Under the pieces are notes generated by a model. That model did no database searches, was not told the DNA's origin, and saw only the letters and a program-made list of their open reading frames with translations. From Hydrogenophaga crassostreae (lineage in GTDB: Bacteria; Pseudomonadota; Gammaproteobacteria; Burkholderiales; Burkholderiaceae_C), in NCBI RefSeq assembly GCF_001761385.1, contig NZ_CP017476.1, positions 4,019,501-4,083,500 of the forward strand: a DNA stretch of 64,000 nucleotides, read 5' to 3'. Below, one piece after another: positions 41,380-49,435 of the stretch. The first letter of the stretch is position 1. Each line of letters starts with the position of its first letter. Position numbers and translations under genes: made by a program.

Positions 41380-42137
41380 AGCGCACCACTGCCTGTTTTT
41401 GCCTGGCGCTGCTCACCGGCATCAGTTGGGCCCAACCGCCTGCCGAGCTGGCCCCCTTGCTCGACGGGCAAGGCGAGGCATCCAAGGCTTGGCGGTTCGT
41501 GGGTTTCCCCAAAAAATCGGCCGACCTGCCGCCCTCGCGCTTTGAACCGGGTGAAGTTGACCACAAGCCGGGCCTGAAGGTCAGCACCGATGCGTCCTAC
41601 GGCACATGGGTGCAAGCCTGGAACGGCCCGGCACCCGAGCGGTTGCAATGGCGCTGGCGGCTTGACGAGCCCCTGGCTGGTGGCAAACGTGCGCCAGACC
41701 TGCTTGCCAAAAGCGGGGACGATGCAGCACTTAAGGTGTGTGTGATGTTTGAACACCCGCTCGACAGCGTGCCGTTCATAGAGCGCACTGTGTTGCGCAT
41801 TGCGCGCAGCGTGAGCGGTGAGAACCTGCCAGCAGCCACCGTTTGCTACATCTGGGACAGCGCGGGCCCCGCACCCCGGCAGGGCGTCAACCCCTATACA
41901 CGCAGGGTGAGGTTCATCAGCTTGCAAGGCCGCAACTCGCCACTCACCCGCTGGACCAGCGAATCGCGCGATGTGGCGCAAGACTTTGCCACCCTGTTTG
42001 CTGACGAACTGCCGCAAGGCGCCAGAACGCCACGCGCAGAGTTGCCGCCTGTCACAACCGTGCTCATTGGTGCAGACAGCGACAACACCGCCAGTCAAAG
42101 CGTAGGCTGGGTGACAGACCTCCGCTGGGTGCCGTAA
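41376..42137 (+). CDS. DUF3047-family exported protein
   Basis: 253 residues. A signal peptide (TTACFCLALLTGISWAQ) is followed by the single DUF3047 domain with WRFVGFPKKSADLPPSRF, LQWRWRLDEPLAGG, DDAALKVCVMFEHP, VCYIWDSAGPAP, FISLQGRN and VTTVLIGADSDNTASQSVGWV. Most of it looks like a beta-sandwich of the carbohydrate- or lipid-binding type. Function unknown. It overlaps the DUF547 gene by 4 bases, so both are expressed together. Confidence 0.87.
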   Translation: MKRTTACFCLALLTGISWAQPPAELAPLLDGQGEASKAWRFVGFPKKSADLPPSRFEPGEVDHKPGLKVSTDASYGTWVQAWNGPAPERLQWRWRLDEPLAGGKRAPDLLAKSGDDAALKVCVMFEHPLDSVPFIERTVLRIARSVSGENLPAATVCYIWDSAGPAPRQGVNPYTRRVRFISLQGRNSPLTRWTSESRDVAQDFATLFADELPQGARTPRAELPPVTTVLIGADSDNTASQSVGWVTDLRWVP

Positions 42138-42185
42138 GTCATTCGCATCGGCATCGCTGATGGCGCCCGGCTAACATCGGCGTCT

Positions 42186-43352
42186 ATGCATTCAACTGGC
42201 ATCAAAAAACTCCTTCTGCTTGGTGCTGGGCATGCCCACCTGCATGTGCTCGCCCAACTGGCCCAAAACCGCCCCGCAGATCTCGATATCACCGTCGTCT
42301 CGCCCTACCCCTACCAAACCTACAGCGGCATGACGCCAGGCCTGGTCGCGGGCCACTACAGCCCCGAGGACTGCCAGATTCCCCTGGAGCCGCTGATCAA
42401 GGCGGCCGGCGCCAAGTGGATACAGGCGCGCTGCAGCGGCATCGACGCAGGGGAGCAGCGCGTGCGCCTCAGCCCGACGGCAAAAAGCCAGTCAGCCGAA
42501 GACATTCCACCGCCCGATCTGCCCTACCACCTGCTGTCCATCGACACCGGCGCAGTGATCGACCGCGAACGACTGGAAGTCGAGATGCCGGGTGCATCGG
42601 CCCATGCGCTGATCGTGCGCCCCATTGAGGTGTTTGCCTCTTTGTGGCCCAAAGTCGTTGAACTCGCGCAGAGCCAGCCGGTGTCGATCGCCATCATCGG
42701 CGCCGGCGCGGCCGGTATCGAGCTGTTGTTTGCCGCCGAGCAATGCTTGCGCCAACAGGGCATTCATGGCGCCCGCTTCAGCCTGATCACCGGCGGCGGC
42801 GAGGTGGCTGCCAACTACAGTGCCGGCGTTCGCAAACGCGTGCTGCGCCAACTCAAGCGGCGCGGCATCACGGTCCTGCGGGAAGCCTGTGTAGGACTTG
42901 AGAAAGGCCGGGTCAAGCTGGGCAGCGGCGCGGTTTTGAGCTGCGACGTGCCCCTGCTCGCCATTGGCACCCACGCCCCCGCATGGCTGCAAGACAGTGG
43001 CCTGGCCCTGTCAGAAGCCGGCCATGTGCTTGTCAACGCCTTCCAGCAAAGTCCCAGCCACCCCAATGTGTTTGCCGCTGGTGATGTGTCGACCCGAGAA
43101 GACAAGCCCCATCCGAAAAGCGGCGTGTATGCCGTGCGCGCCGGCCCGCCCCTGGTCCACAACCTGCTCGCGCAACACGAAGGTCTGGCCCTCAAGCCCC
43201 ATCATCCGCCGGTCAACACCCTGAACCTGCTGTCTTGTGGCACCGACCATGCCATCGTGAGCTACGGACCGCTGTACGCTGGCGGTGCCTGGGCATGGCG
43301 CTGGAAAGACCGCATCGACCGCGCCTTCGTGGCGAAGTACAGGGTCCTATAG
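42186..43352 (+). CDS. pyridine nucleotide-disulfide oxidoreductase, Nterm-to-SelD (TIGR03169) type
   Basis: 388 residues, NDH-2/SQR-like fold. The FAD motif is LLLGAGHAHLHVLAQLA (GxGHxH variant seen in proteins homologous to the N-terminal half of SelD fusions), with TYSGMTPGLVAGHYSPEDCQI, second nucleotide motif IAIIGAGAAGIELLFA and FAAGDVSTREDKPHPKSGVYAVRAGPPL. The SelD half is missing, as in free-standing members. No catalytic Cys pair is present. It follows DUF3047 by 48 bases in the operon that starts at 38345. Confidence 0.87.
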   Translation: MHSTGIKKLLLLGAGHAHLHVLAQLAQNRPADLDITVVSPYPYQTYSGMTPGLVAGHYSPEDCQIPLEPLIKAAGAKWIQARCSGIDAGEQRVRLSPTAKSQSAEDIPPPDLPYHLLSIDTGAVIDRERLEVEMPGASAHALIVRPIEVFASLWPKVVELAQSQPVSIAIIGAGAAGIELLFAAEQCLRQQGIHGARFSLITGGGEVAANYSAGVRKRVLRQLKRRGITVLREACVGLEKGRVKLGSGAVLSCDVPLLAIGTHAPAWLQDSGLALSEAGHVLVNAFQQSPSHPNVFAAGDVSTREDKPHPKSGVYAVRAGPPLVHNLLAQHEGLALKPHHPPVNTLNLLSCGTDHAIVSYGPLYAGGAWAWRWKDRIDRAFVAKYRVL

Positions 43353-43663
43353 ACCGCCGGTCGGCCCCGCAGGCAAACAGGGCGTTTCCCACCCCAGATC
43401 GCGGGGACTCTGTCGGCAGAACCCATCCGGGCCCTGACAGATTCACACACCAGGACCCACCACTCCATCCGGGTTTGTGGTCGCGTCTAACACCTTCGAG
43501 GGGGTCGAAAACTGGCTGTTTGGTAGGCACCACAATCCCAAAAAAAAATCACCCGAAAAACAATTTGATACGAATACAGGCTTAAAGTCTTGCGTTGCCA
43601 GCCAGAATAAAGATGTACTCGGGGCAAGCATTTACTCGAATATCAAGACGCCACACCGTTGCC
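43353..43663. other. gene-free interval, 311 bases
   Basis: No convincing open reading frame, tRNA or terminator. The left half is GC-rich with a weak CCCC/GGGG hairpin after the oxidoreductase stop. The right half (about 43535-43640) is clearly AT-richer, includes a run of nine A, and probably holds the promoter of the next gene pair, although I cannot place clean hexamers. Confidence 0.5.
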
Positions 43664-44281
43664 ATGCTTAAAACCCTGATCGTTTACGCCCACCTGATTG
43701 CCACCTGTGCCGCCATTGGCACCATCGTGATCACCGACTTGCGCCTTGCGGCAAAAGCGCTGGGCTACAAAGTAGTGATTCCACCGCCAGAGCGCTTTGA
43801 AACCCGCATGATCTCGGCTGCCCTGGCCTTGCTCTACATCACCGGTGCAATCGTTGTGTACATGGGCTTGCAAGCCAATCCCGATTTCCTGGCCAACCAG
43901 AAGGTGCAAGCCAAGCTGGTGCTGGTCGCCCTGTTGACGGTCAACGCCGTGGTACTGCACCAGATGGTGTTCCCCATTCTGGGCCGTTCGCGCCCGGTGT
44001 CCCGCTGGAGCCGCGCCGATTGGCTGACGGTGGCGCTCAGCGTTTCTTTCTCCAACAGCGTCTGGTTTTTCTGCGCTTTTCTGGGCGTCAACCGGGTCTG
44101 GAATGGCACCGTTTCGATCGACTTCGTGCTCCAGGTGGCAGCAGCTGCCTGGCTGGTCGTTTTTGTCCTGGTCAACGTCTTGCTCAAGGTCGCCGCCCGC
44201 GACGAACCCAAGCCCAAGCCCGACTGGATAGACTCCATGAAAGCGTCACTCAGCGATTTTGCGTCGCTGAAAGACAATTGA
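43664..44281 (+). CDS. integral membrane protein of unknown function
   Basis: 205 residues from ATG 43664 (an upstream ATG at 43595 adds a hydrophilic stretch and is less likely). Five hydrophobic segments are visible: TLIVYAHLIATCAAIGTIVI, MISAALALLYITGAIVVYMG, LVLVALLTVNAVVLHQMVF, WLTVALSVSFSNSVWFFCAF and FVLQVAAAAWLVVFVLVNVL. The order and single histidines in helices resemble DUF2214-like haem or metal membrane proteins, but I do not recognise a defined family with certainty. It lies 35 bases before the DUF4399 gene and probably shares its transcript. Confidence 0.78.
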   Translation: MLKTLIVYAHLIATCAAIGTIVITDLRLAAKALGYKVVIPPPERFETRMISAALALLYITGAIVVYMGLQANPDFLANQKVQAKLVLVALLTVNAVVLHQMVFPILGRSRPVSRWSRADWLTVALSVSFSNSVWFFCAFLGVNRVWNGTVSIDFVLQVAAAAWLVVFVLVNVLLKVAARDEPKPKPDWIDSMKASLSDFASLKDN

Positions 44282-44316
44282 CAGGGAGTTTCACACCAAC
44301 TGGAAGGCCACTTGCC

Positions 44317-45162
44317 ATGCCGATCTGCCTGCGTCTCTCCACCTGTTGTGCCCTGCTGATGGCAACCGGGTTCACCACCCAGGCCCTGGCTCAATCCGCA
44401 GCGACCGACCCCACAGCCAAAGCCATTGCCAGCGGTCAGCCTGAGGCCATACACCCTTGGCAAGCGGCACTTCCCAGGCTGTCCAGCGAAGCCTATTTCA
44501 CCAACCTGAAAGACGGCGACCAGATCGAAACGCCTTTTGTCGTGAGGTTCGGCCTGTCCGGCGGCTGGGGCCTGGCGCCGATTGCCAAGGCATCCAAAGG
44601 CAAAAGGGGACACCATCACCTGCTGGTCAATCGCGACCTGCCGTTGAATTTCACAACGGCCTTGCCATTTACCGACCAATACATCCACTTTGGCGGTGGA
44701 CAGATGGAGACGGTGCTGTCGTTTCCACCAGGCAAATACACCTTGCGCATGCTGCTGGCCAACCAGCAGCACCTGCCCTATTTCGTTTACAGCAAGCCGG
44801 CCACCATCACGGTGACCAAGAAAAACGAAACCGATCCCAAGACCTTGACCACCCGCGGCATCAGCATGATGCTGCCCGACGGTCCGATCCGGAATCCCTT
44901 CCGTGTGCAATTCCATGCCTCGGGGCTGAACGTGGGCCTGCAGTCGCAAGACGATCCCAAGTCAGGGCATTTCGCTTTGCAGATCGCATCGACCAGTGGC
45001 AAGGGCACAGCCAACCTGGACTTCCCTGATGGCCAGACCGAGGTGTACCTGACGCCTCCAGAAGGTGGCTACAACCTGACCTTGAAATGGGTGAGCAACG
45101 CCGCTGAAGGCGATGCCAGCGGCCGCGTGGCGCCTGCAACAGCTTCAATCGAAGTGCAATAG
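44317..45162 (+). CDS. exported protein with two DUF4399-like domains
   Basis: 281 residues. Signal peptide ends about ALAQSAA. The first domain (about residues 55-165) is typical DUF4399: YFTNLKDGDQIETPFVVRFGL, then GHHHLLVN, FGGGQMETVLSFPPGKYTLRMLLAN. The second (about 185-280) repeats the plan with decay: MMLPDGPIRNPFRVQFHASGL, SGHFALQI in place of GHHHLLV, FPDGQTEVYLTPPEGGYNLTLKW. The two-histidine site is therefore present once. A periplasmic binding or structural role is likely; no partner is known. Confidence 0.85.
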   Translation: MPICLRLSTCCALLMATGFTTQALAQSAATDPTAKAIASGQPEAIHPWQAALPRLSSEAYFTNLKDGDQIETPFVVRFGLSGGWGLAPIAKASKGKRGHHHLLVNRDLPLNFTTALPFTDQYIHFGGGQMETVLSFPPGKYTLRMLLANQQHLPYFVYSKPATITVTKKNETDPKTLTTRGISMMLPDGPIRNPFRVQFHASGLNVGLQSQDDPKSGHFALQIASTSGKGTANLDFPDGQTEVYLTPPEGGYNLTLKWVSNAAEGDASGRVAPATASIEVQ

Positions 45163-45233
45163 AAAGAAGCGCCAGCTCGGCGACCGCGGCCGATCCGGGC
45201 CCGTCCAGCCATGTTTGTCGCCAACCGGATGGC

Positions 45234-45698
45234 TCAGTGCTTCGCCGGTGCATTCGCCCTGGTTGCCGCCTCAAAACCGCCTTTGGCGCGCCACTCTTCC
45301 ATACCGCCCTGCAAAATGCGCAGGTTCTCCCAGCCGGCCACGCGCAACGCAAAACCCGCCTGGGCTGAAAGGGAGCCGGTGTTGCAGTAGATCAATACCG
45401 GTTTGTCTTTGGGGATCTCGTTGCGCCGGGAGAGTACGCGGCGCCAGTCCATGTTGATGGCACCGGGAATGCGGCTTTTGGCGAACTGGCCTGCATCGCG
45501 CGCATCAATCACCATGAACTTGGACCACCCGTCTGCGGGAATCTGCTCGGCAAAAATCACACCACCGCCGTATTCCGCAAACTCCAGATAGGCCTCCATT
45601 TCGTCAATGGCAATGGCTTTGTTGTCCGCGTGCGCGGCGAGCGCGGCTGACAGGAGAATGGGTGCGATCAACGCAGATTTCAAAGTCTGTGAAAGCAA
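45234..45698 (-). CDS. exported rhodanese-like sulfurtransferase
   Basis: 154 residues from TTG 45698, preceded by GGAG at 6 bases and a clean sigma70 promoter at 45738-45766. A signal peptide (LKSALIAPILLSAALAAHA) leads a single rhodanese domain: FMVIDARDAGQFAKSRIPGAINMDW, VLIYCNTGSLSAQAGFALRVAGW and ILQGGMEEW. The active-site Cys is in YCNTGSLS. A longer reading to an ATG at 45842 starts upstream of the promoter, so it is rejected. It may move sulfane sulfur in the periplasm. Confidence 0.87.
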   Translation of the reverse strand: MLSQTLKSALIAPILLSAALAAHADNKAIAIDEMEAYLEFAEYGGGVIFAEQIPADGWSKFMVIDARDAGQFAKSRIPGAINMDWRRVLSRRNEIPKDKPVLIYCNTGSLSAQAGFALRVAGWENLRILQGGMEEWRAKGGFEAATRANAPAKH

Positions 45699-45737
45699 GG
45701 GAGGCTCCGTACAAAGGCGTGAAATACGCCACGGAGC

Positions 45738-45766
45738 ATCATATAAGCAACTGATGATGTTTTCAA
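45738..45766 (-). promoter_or_regulatory. sigma70-type promoter of the rhodanese gene
   Basis: On the minus strand: TTGAAA (45766-45761), 17 bases, TATGAT (45743-45738). Transcription would start near 45731, about 33 bases before the TTG start codon. Confidence 0.65.
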
Positions 45767-45780
45767 TCAGCGTTTTGTAC

Positions 45781-45809
45781 CCGTGCCTGTTCACATGGCA
45801 CAGGCACGG
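45781..45809 (-). terminator. hairpin downstream of the DUF1554-like lipoprotein gene
   Basis: A perfect 10-bp stem CCGTGCCTGT/ACAGGCACGG with 9-base loop. It lies 84 bases beyond the stop of the leftward gene at 45893 and just upstream of the rhodanese promoter. No T-run follows, so it may be rho-dependent or a stabilising 3' hairpin. Confidence 0.4.
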
Positions 45810-45892
45810 ACACGGGACTGAAGAGCCACCCAACCGCTGCAACAGGTAGAGCGGGGCCTACAAAACGGTCACTGGCCTGGCGCTGGTGCCGA

Positions 45893-46555
45893 TCAGTTGG
45901 CCGCGAAACAGTAATAGAGGCCCTCGCCACCGGTGGCGCGCAGCGCTTCCATGCCGCAGGCGCGTGATGGATGTGCCGAGCTCCAGGAGGTCGGGGCCGC
46001 GCCGCCGCCCACGCGGTCGTGGTGGCCAACCAGCACCGAGCCTTCGCCGCTGCTGGTCCAGTCGTTGCAGGTGCCGCCTTCAAGCATGCCCTTGGCGTTG
46101 GAGGCGGTCATCATGTCGTGGCGGTTCGGGGTGTCGCCGCGGCCGTTGATGACCATGCCTTTTTCGTCGATCGCATTGTCTTTGGTGAGGTTGTTGGCGT
46201 CGCTGAGCAGGTTTTCGACACTGGTGGCCACCACCACGCCTTTGGCGTTCATCCAGGGACCCTTTCCAATGCGGTCGCGGGCGTTTTCTTGGGAGGACGA
46301 CAGATAGGCTTTCCAGTTCTTGCCCTTGGAGCCGGCGGCCTGTGCCAGCGCCGCGCAATGGGCATCGGCGCCCGCCAGGCCGCCGAGGTCGGCACCCTTG
46401 CCGGGGTTCATGCTGGTGACGAAGAAGCTCATGCCTTTGTCTTTCATGCCCATGCCTTTGTGGCCTTCATGGTCCTTGCCATGGTGAGAGCCGTGTGGGC
46501 CGGCGCAGGCGCCGAGGGCCAGAACAGTCGAAGCGATCGCGAGGCGGTACATCAT
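45893..46555 (-). CDS. lipoprotein with His/Met-rich leader and DUF1554-like (C-type lectin-like) domain
   Basis: 220 residues. Signal peptide with lipobox LGAC (Cys17). The mature start is rich in His, Met and Lys (HGSHHGKDHEGHKGMGMK), a likely metal-binding segment. Then comes a lectin-like domain: FFVTSMNPGKGADLGGLAGADAHCAALA, W-x-AYLSSSQENARDRIG, GPWMNAKGVVVA and C-terminal TCNDWTSSGEGSVLVGHHDR, RACGMEALRATGGEGLYYCFA, as in DUF1554 proteins. Anchored probably in the outer membrane. It is downstream of the YHYH gene by 53 bases, so both may share control. Confidence 0.83.
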   Translation of the reverse strand: MMYRLAIASTVLALGACAGPHGSHHGKDHEGHKGMGMKDKGMSFFVTSMNPGKGADLGGLAGADAHCAALAQAAGSKGKNWKAYLSSSQENARDRIGKGPWMNAKGVVVATSVENLLSDANNLTKDNAIDEKGMVINGRGDTPNRHDMMTASNAKGMLEGGTCNDWTSSGEGSVLVGHHDRVGGGAAPTSWSSAHPSRACGMEALRATGGEGLYYCFAAN

Positions 46556-46608
46556 GGTGAATTTCCTTCAGGTGGGGAGTGGGAACAAACAAAGCCGAGC
46601 ACCAACGC

Positions 46609-47619
46609 TCAGCGGGGGGCTGGCCCCCCGCCAGGCGGCGGTGGGCGACGAACTTGGGAAGCGTCACAGGTCTGGGCATCGCCTTCCAGCGCGCAGCCGG
46701 CCTCGGCGCTCAGGCAGGCCAGAATCGAATTGCCGCCCGGGGCGCCTGCGTGGTAGTGGTAGCCCAGGCCTTGCACGGAGTGGCCGTTGCAGCGGTCGAG
46801 ATCGGCAGGCGCTTGGCCGTCGGCTGCGAGCTGCGCAAAGATGGTGTGGCCATCCAGCGCCATGCCGATTTGCGCGCCGTGCGTGGCGGCGGGGGCGCTT
46901 TTGTTGAGACAGTCGGTGACGGCGTGGTAGTGGTACCCGGCATGCAGGTTCACATGGCCACCGCAGTCGTCAAACGGCGCGATCGTGTAGGCACCCAGGA
47001 TGGCTTCGACCGGCGCGGGGCCATCGAGGCGAACGCCGTTGAAGGCCACGCCAGCGCCCGATTGCCGCACATCGTTCTGGCGCCCAGGCGCCTGCGGCTC
47101 CAGCGGGATCACGTAGGTCTGGTGGTCCGCCTCCAGGTACTCCGGCAGGCATTGCACGCAGTAATTTCGGTACTTCGGATCGACATCGGGCCGGGCCGCA
47201 GCGGCGCAGGCTTCGCGGCTGTCGGTGACGTTGATCTTGCCGGTCTTGGGGTCGACCATCTTCCAGTTCGGATCTTGGTACCTCTGCGCCAGACCGCCCA
47301 TGAAAGCACCATCGGCGTCCAGCACCTGGCCATCCTTGAGCCAGATGCCGCTCCTGTCCGGGCCATCGGTTCCCTGCATCGGGCACCACGGCCCTGGGGT
47401 GTAACTGCCGGGCTCGGGTTTCACGGTGATGGAAAAGCAACGGGTTTTTGTACCGCTCGACAAGGTGCAATCCACCGCCGTTGGCCCCGCCACGACGGTG
47501 GCACGCTTGAAAAACTCGGCCACAGATTTCAGCGCTTCTTGCTCACCGTGGGCCATCGCAGGGGCGGCCATGGCGCAGCCCAACAACGCCGCGCCGAGCC
47601 TGTCCATCAAGGTGTTCAC
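46609..47619 (-). CDS. YHYH-domain exported protein
   Basis: 336 residues from GTG 47619 (ATG 47607 and an upstream in-frame ATG 47691 are alternatives). Signal peptide about LGAALLGCAMAAPAMA. The C-terminal YHYH domain has GYHYHAVTDCLNK and GLGYHYHAGAPGG, the repeated motif that names the family, plus HGAQIGMALDGHTIFAQ. The remainder has several paired cysteines (NYCVQC, DDCGGHV). Proline-rich tail. Function of YHYH proteins is unknown; metal binding is plausible from the histidines. It is divergent from the MarR gene across a shared palindrome. Confidence 0.83.
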   Translation of the reverse strand: MNTLMDRLGAALLGCAMAAPAMAHGEQEALKSVAEFFKRATVVAGPTAVDCTLSSGTKTRCFSITVKPEPGSYTPGPWCPMQGTDGPDRSGIWLKDGQVLDADGAFMGGLAQRYQDPNWKMVDPKTGKINVTDSREACAAAARPDVDPKYRNYCVQCLPEYLEADHQTYVIPLEPQAPGRQNDVRQSGAGVAFNGVRLDGPAPVEAILGAYTIAPFDDCGGHVNLHAGYHYHAVTDCLNKSAPAATHGAQIGMALDGHTIFAQLAADGQAPADLDRCNGHSVQGLGYHYHAGAPGGNSILACLSAEAGCALEGDAQTCDASQVRRPPPPGGGPAPR

Positions 47620-47753
47620 AATGGTCAAAATCTCTCTTCCCTTTGGTCGCTCGCCTGCAACCGGTTCGTGGTGAAACTCGCTCAGTTCCAACGCGCGGCC
47701 CGCGACTGCGGGCCTGCCTCGCGCTGGCGGATAAAGCCAGTGGTTTCAACCGA

Positions 47754-47786
47754 AGTTAGCATACTAACTACCCCATGCCCAAACAA
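47754..47786 (-). promoter_or_regulatory. MarR-type palindrome overlapping the promoter of the YHYH gene
   Basis: AGTTAG-CATA-CTAACT (47754-47769) is a perfect 6+4+6 palindrome directly before the marR-like ATG at 47775. On the minus strand, TTGTTT (47786-47781), 17 bases, TATGCT (47763-47758) makes a good promoter for the YHYH gene whose -10 lies inside the palindrome. Binding of the MarR protein would block it. Confidence 0.65.
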
Positions 47787-48221
47787 GCCTTCGCGTTTCA
47801 CGCCCACCTGCATTCCGGTCATTTGCTGGAAGAGCACCTGCGCGCGCGCCTGACCGGGCTGGGCATATCGCCGCGGCAAGCCCGGGTGCTCGATGCCATG
47901 GAGCGCATGGGGCCCGTGTCTCAAGCCGCGCTGGCGCAGGCCTTCCACCTCACCGCAGCCAGCATGAGCACCATGACCAGCCGCCTGATCAAGGCAGGGC
48001 TGATCGAGAAAGCACGGGGCCCCGAATCGGCCCGGGGCAACCTGCTCACGCTGAGCGCCCGCGGGCACAAGGCCCTGGCCGCGGTGTACGACGCCTGGAC
48101 CGAGATGGACCACCTGATTGAAGGCTTGCTGGGCCGGACCAAGGCCCGCAGCCTGGCGGCGCTCACCCGCGAACTGCGCGACGCCTTGGGCGGCCTGCCG
48201 CCCGGCCCGCCTGTGGACTGA
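47775..48221 (+). CDS. MarR-family transcriptional regulator
   Basis: 148 residues. Winged helix-turn-helix: LGISPRQARVLDAMERMG, VSQAALAQAFHLTAASMSTMTSRLIKAGLIEKARGPESARGNLLTLSARG. It probably forms a dimer through its flanking helices. A perfect palindrome lies 5 bases before its start, and the divergent YHYH gene promoter overlaps it, so it likely represses that gene and itself. The ligand is unknown. Confidence 0.9.
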   Translation: MPKQAFAFHAHLHSGHLLEEHLRARLTGLGISPRQARVLDAMERMGPVSQAALAQAFHLTAASMSTMTSRLIKAGLIEKARGPESARGNLLTLSARGHKALAAVYDAWTEMDHLIEGLLGRTKARSLAALTRELRDALGGLPPGPPVD

Positions 48222-48264
48222 AGCCAGACAACACGAGACCCAAGGCCCTATGGCCTTGCGCCAG

Positions 48265-49401
48265 TCACCAGTCCACCAGACTCAAGCCGGCGGTCAGGGC
48301 GGTGCGATTGACGTTGTAGTCGAGCAGGCTGTCGCCGTAGCCCCTGAACAGCTGAACATGGAAGCGCAGACCGCTGTCGGCACGGCCGACGCTGCGCAGG
48401 TATTCCAGCTTGGCCGAGCCCCGGCCATTGGCGCGCAGGGTATGGCGCAAGGTGGTGGACAGGGTGTGGAGCACCGCGTCCTCGCCCACACCGGTGTCAA
48501 AGCTCCAGCGGCCAATCAATTCGCCCCGACCCACGTGGTCGCTGATATCGGGGTTGTCGTCCACGCTCTCGTTTTCGCTGATGCGGTTCCAGACACGGGC
48601 CTGCAAGGTGAAGCGGTCGCCATTGGCCGCGATCTTGTCGCCCGCAGCAATCAGGTAAGCGCGGTTCCAGCTGCGCGACAGCGGCAGGCTTTGCCCGTTG
48701 GACTGGTGTTCGATGCCAGCGCCGGTCATGCGGTAGGTCCACCCGCCGGGCAGCCCGATGAAATGGGGGAATACATAGGTGATGTCGGGCTGGTGATCGG
48801 TGCTTCGGAACGGACGTGAAAGCGGTTTGTTGAACAGTTGCCAATGGCTTTGTTGTGTGTAACCAAACCAGAGGGAATCACGCAACGGGTCTTCGCCCCG
48901 GCGCAGCACGCCGCTCACGAGCTTGGTTCGCACGCTGAGGTTGAGCTTGACCTCGCCGGGCTGGTAGGCCAGTGGGCTGGCAGCGGTATGGCCCTCAGCA
49001 GGGGTGCTGGGCTGGCGGTTGACCGGCGTCCCGCCGGTGAAGCTGAGCGAAACCGGCCGGTAGGCACGCAACTCGAAGGTGTCGCGCGAAGTGGCATGTT
49101 CCAGGTCCCAGAAACGGGTGATCTCGCTGGGCTGGGCATCGGCACGCTGCGCAGCAGACACCACGGGCGGTTCCGGCTCCGGGGGCTTCTCGGCCAAGAC
49201 ATTCACCACAGCAGGTTCGGGTGGTGGGGCCTGAAGCACCAGGGGGTCGGCAAACTGCCTGGCCTTCTGGTCAAAACAGGCCAGGCGCTGGGTGTTGTCG
49301 GTCAGTGCGGTGCAGGTCAGCCAATCGTTGGCGTTGGCGTGGGCGAATGGGCTGGTGATGGCCAGGCCGAGTGCAAAACAAGGAAGCAGTTTCATGGGCA
49401 T
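48265..49401 (-). CDS. pldA: outer-membrane phospholipase A1 (OMPLA)
   Basis: 378 residues. Signal peptide (LPCFALGLAITSPFAHA), then an N-terminal segment with a Cys pair and a Pro-rich linker (about residues 55-90) and a 12-strand barrel. The catalytic segment is GIEHQSNGQSLPLSRSWNRAYL, containing the His and Ser of the OMPLA triad and the downstream Asn; the terminal residue is Trp, as usual for barrels recognised by BAM. It hydrolyses outer-membrane phospholipids when dimeric and calcium-bound. It is convergent with the MarR gene, 43 bases between stops. Confidence 0.93.
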   Translation of the reverse strand: MPMKLLPCFALGLAITSPFAHANANDWLTCTALTDNTQRLACFDQKARQFADPLVLQAPPPEPAVVNVLAEKPPEPEPPVVSAAQRADAQPSEITRFWDLEHATSRDTFELRAYRPVSLSFTGGTPVNRQPSTPAEGHTAASPLAYQPGEVKLNLSVRTKLVSGVLRRGEDPLRDSLWFGYTQQSHWQLFNKPLSRPFRSTDHQPDITYVFPHFIGLPGGWTYRMTGAGIEHQSNGQSLPLSRSWNRAYLIAAGDKIAANGDRFTLQARVWNRISENESVDDNPDISDHVGRGELIGRWSFDTGVGEDAVLHTLSTTLRHTLRANGRGSAKLEYLRSVGRADSGLRFHVQLFRGYGDSLLDYNVNRTALTAGLSLVDW

Positions 49402-49435
49402 TCAAATGGGTGCAGAAGGGACCGGACGTTGTTCG

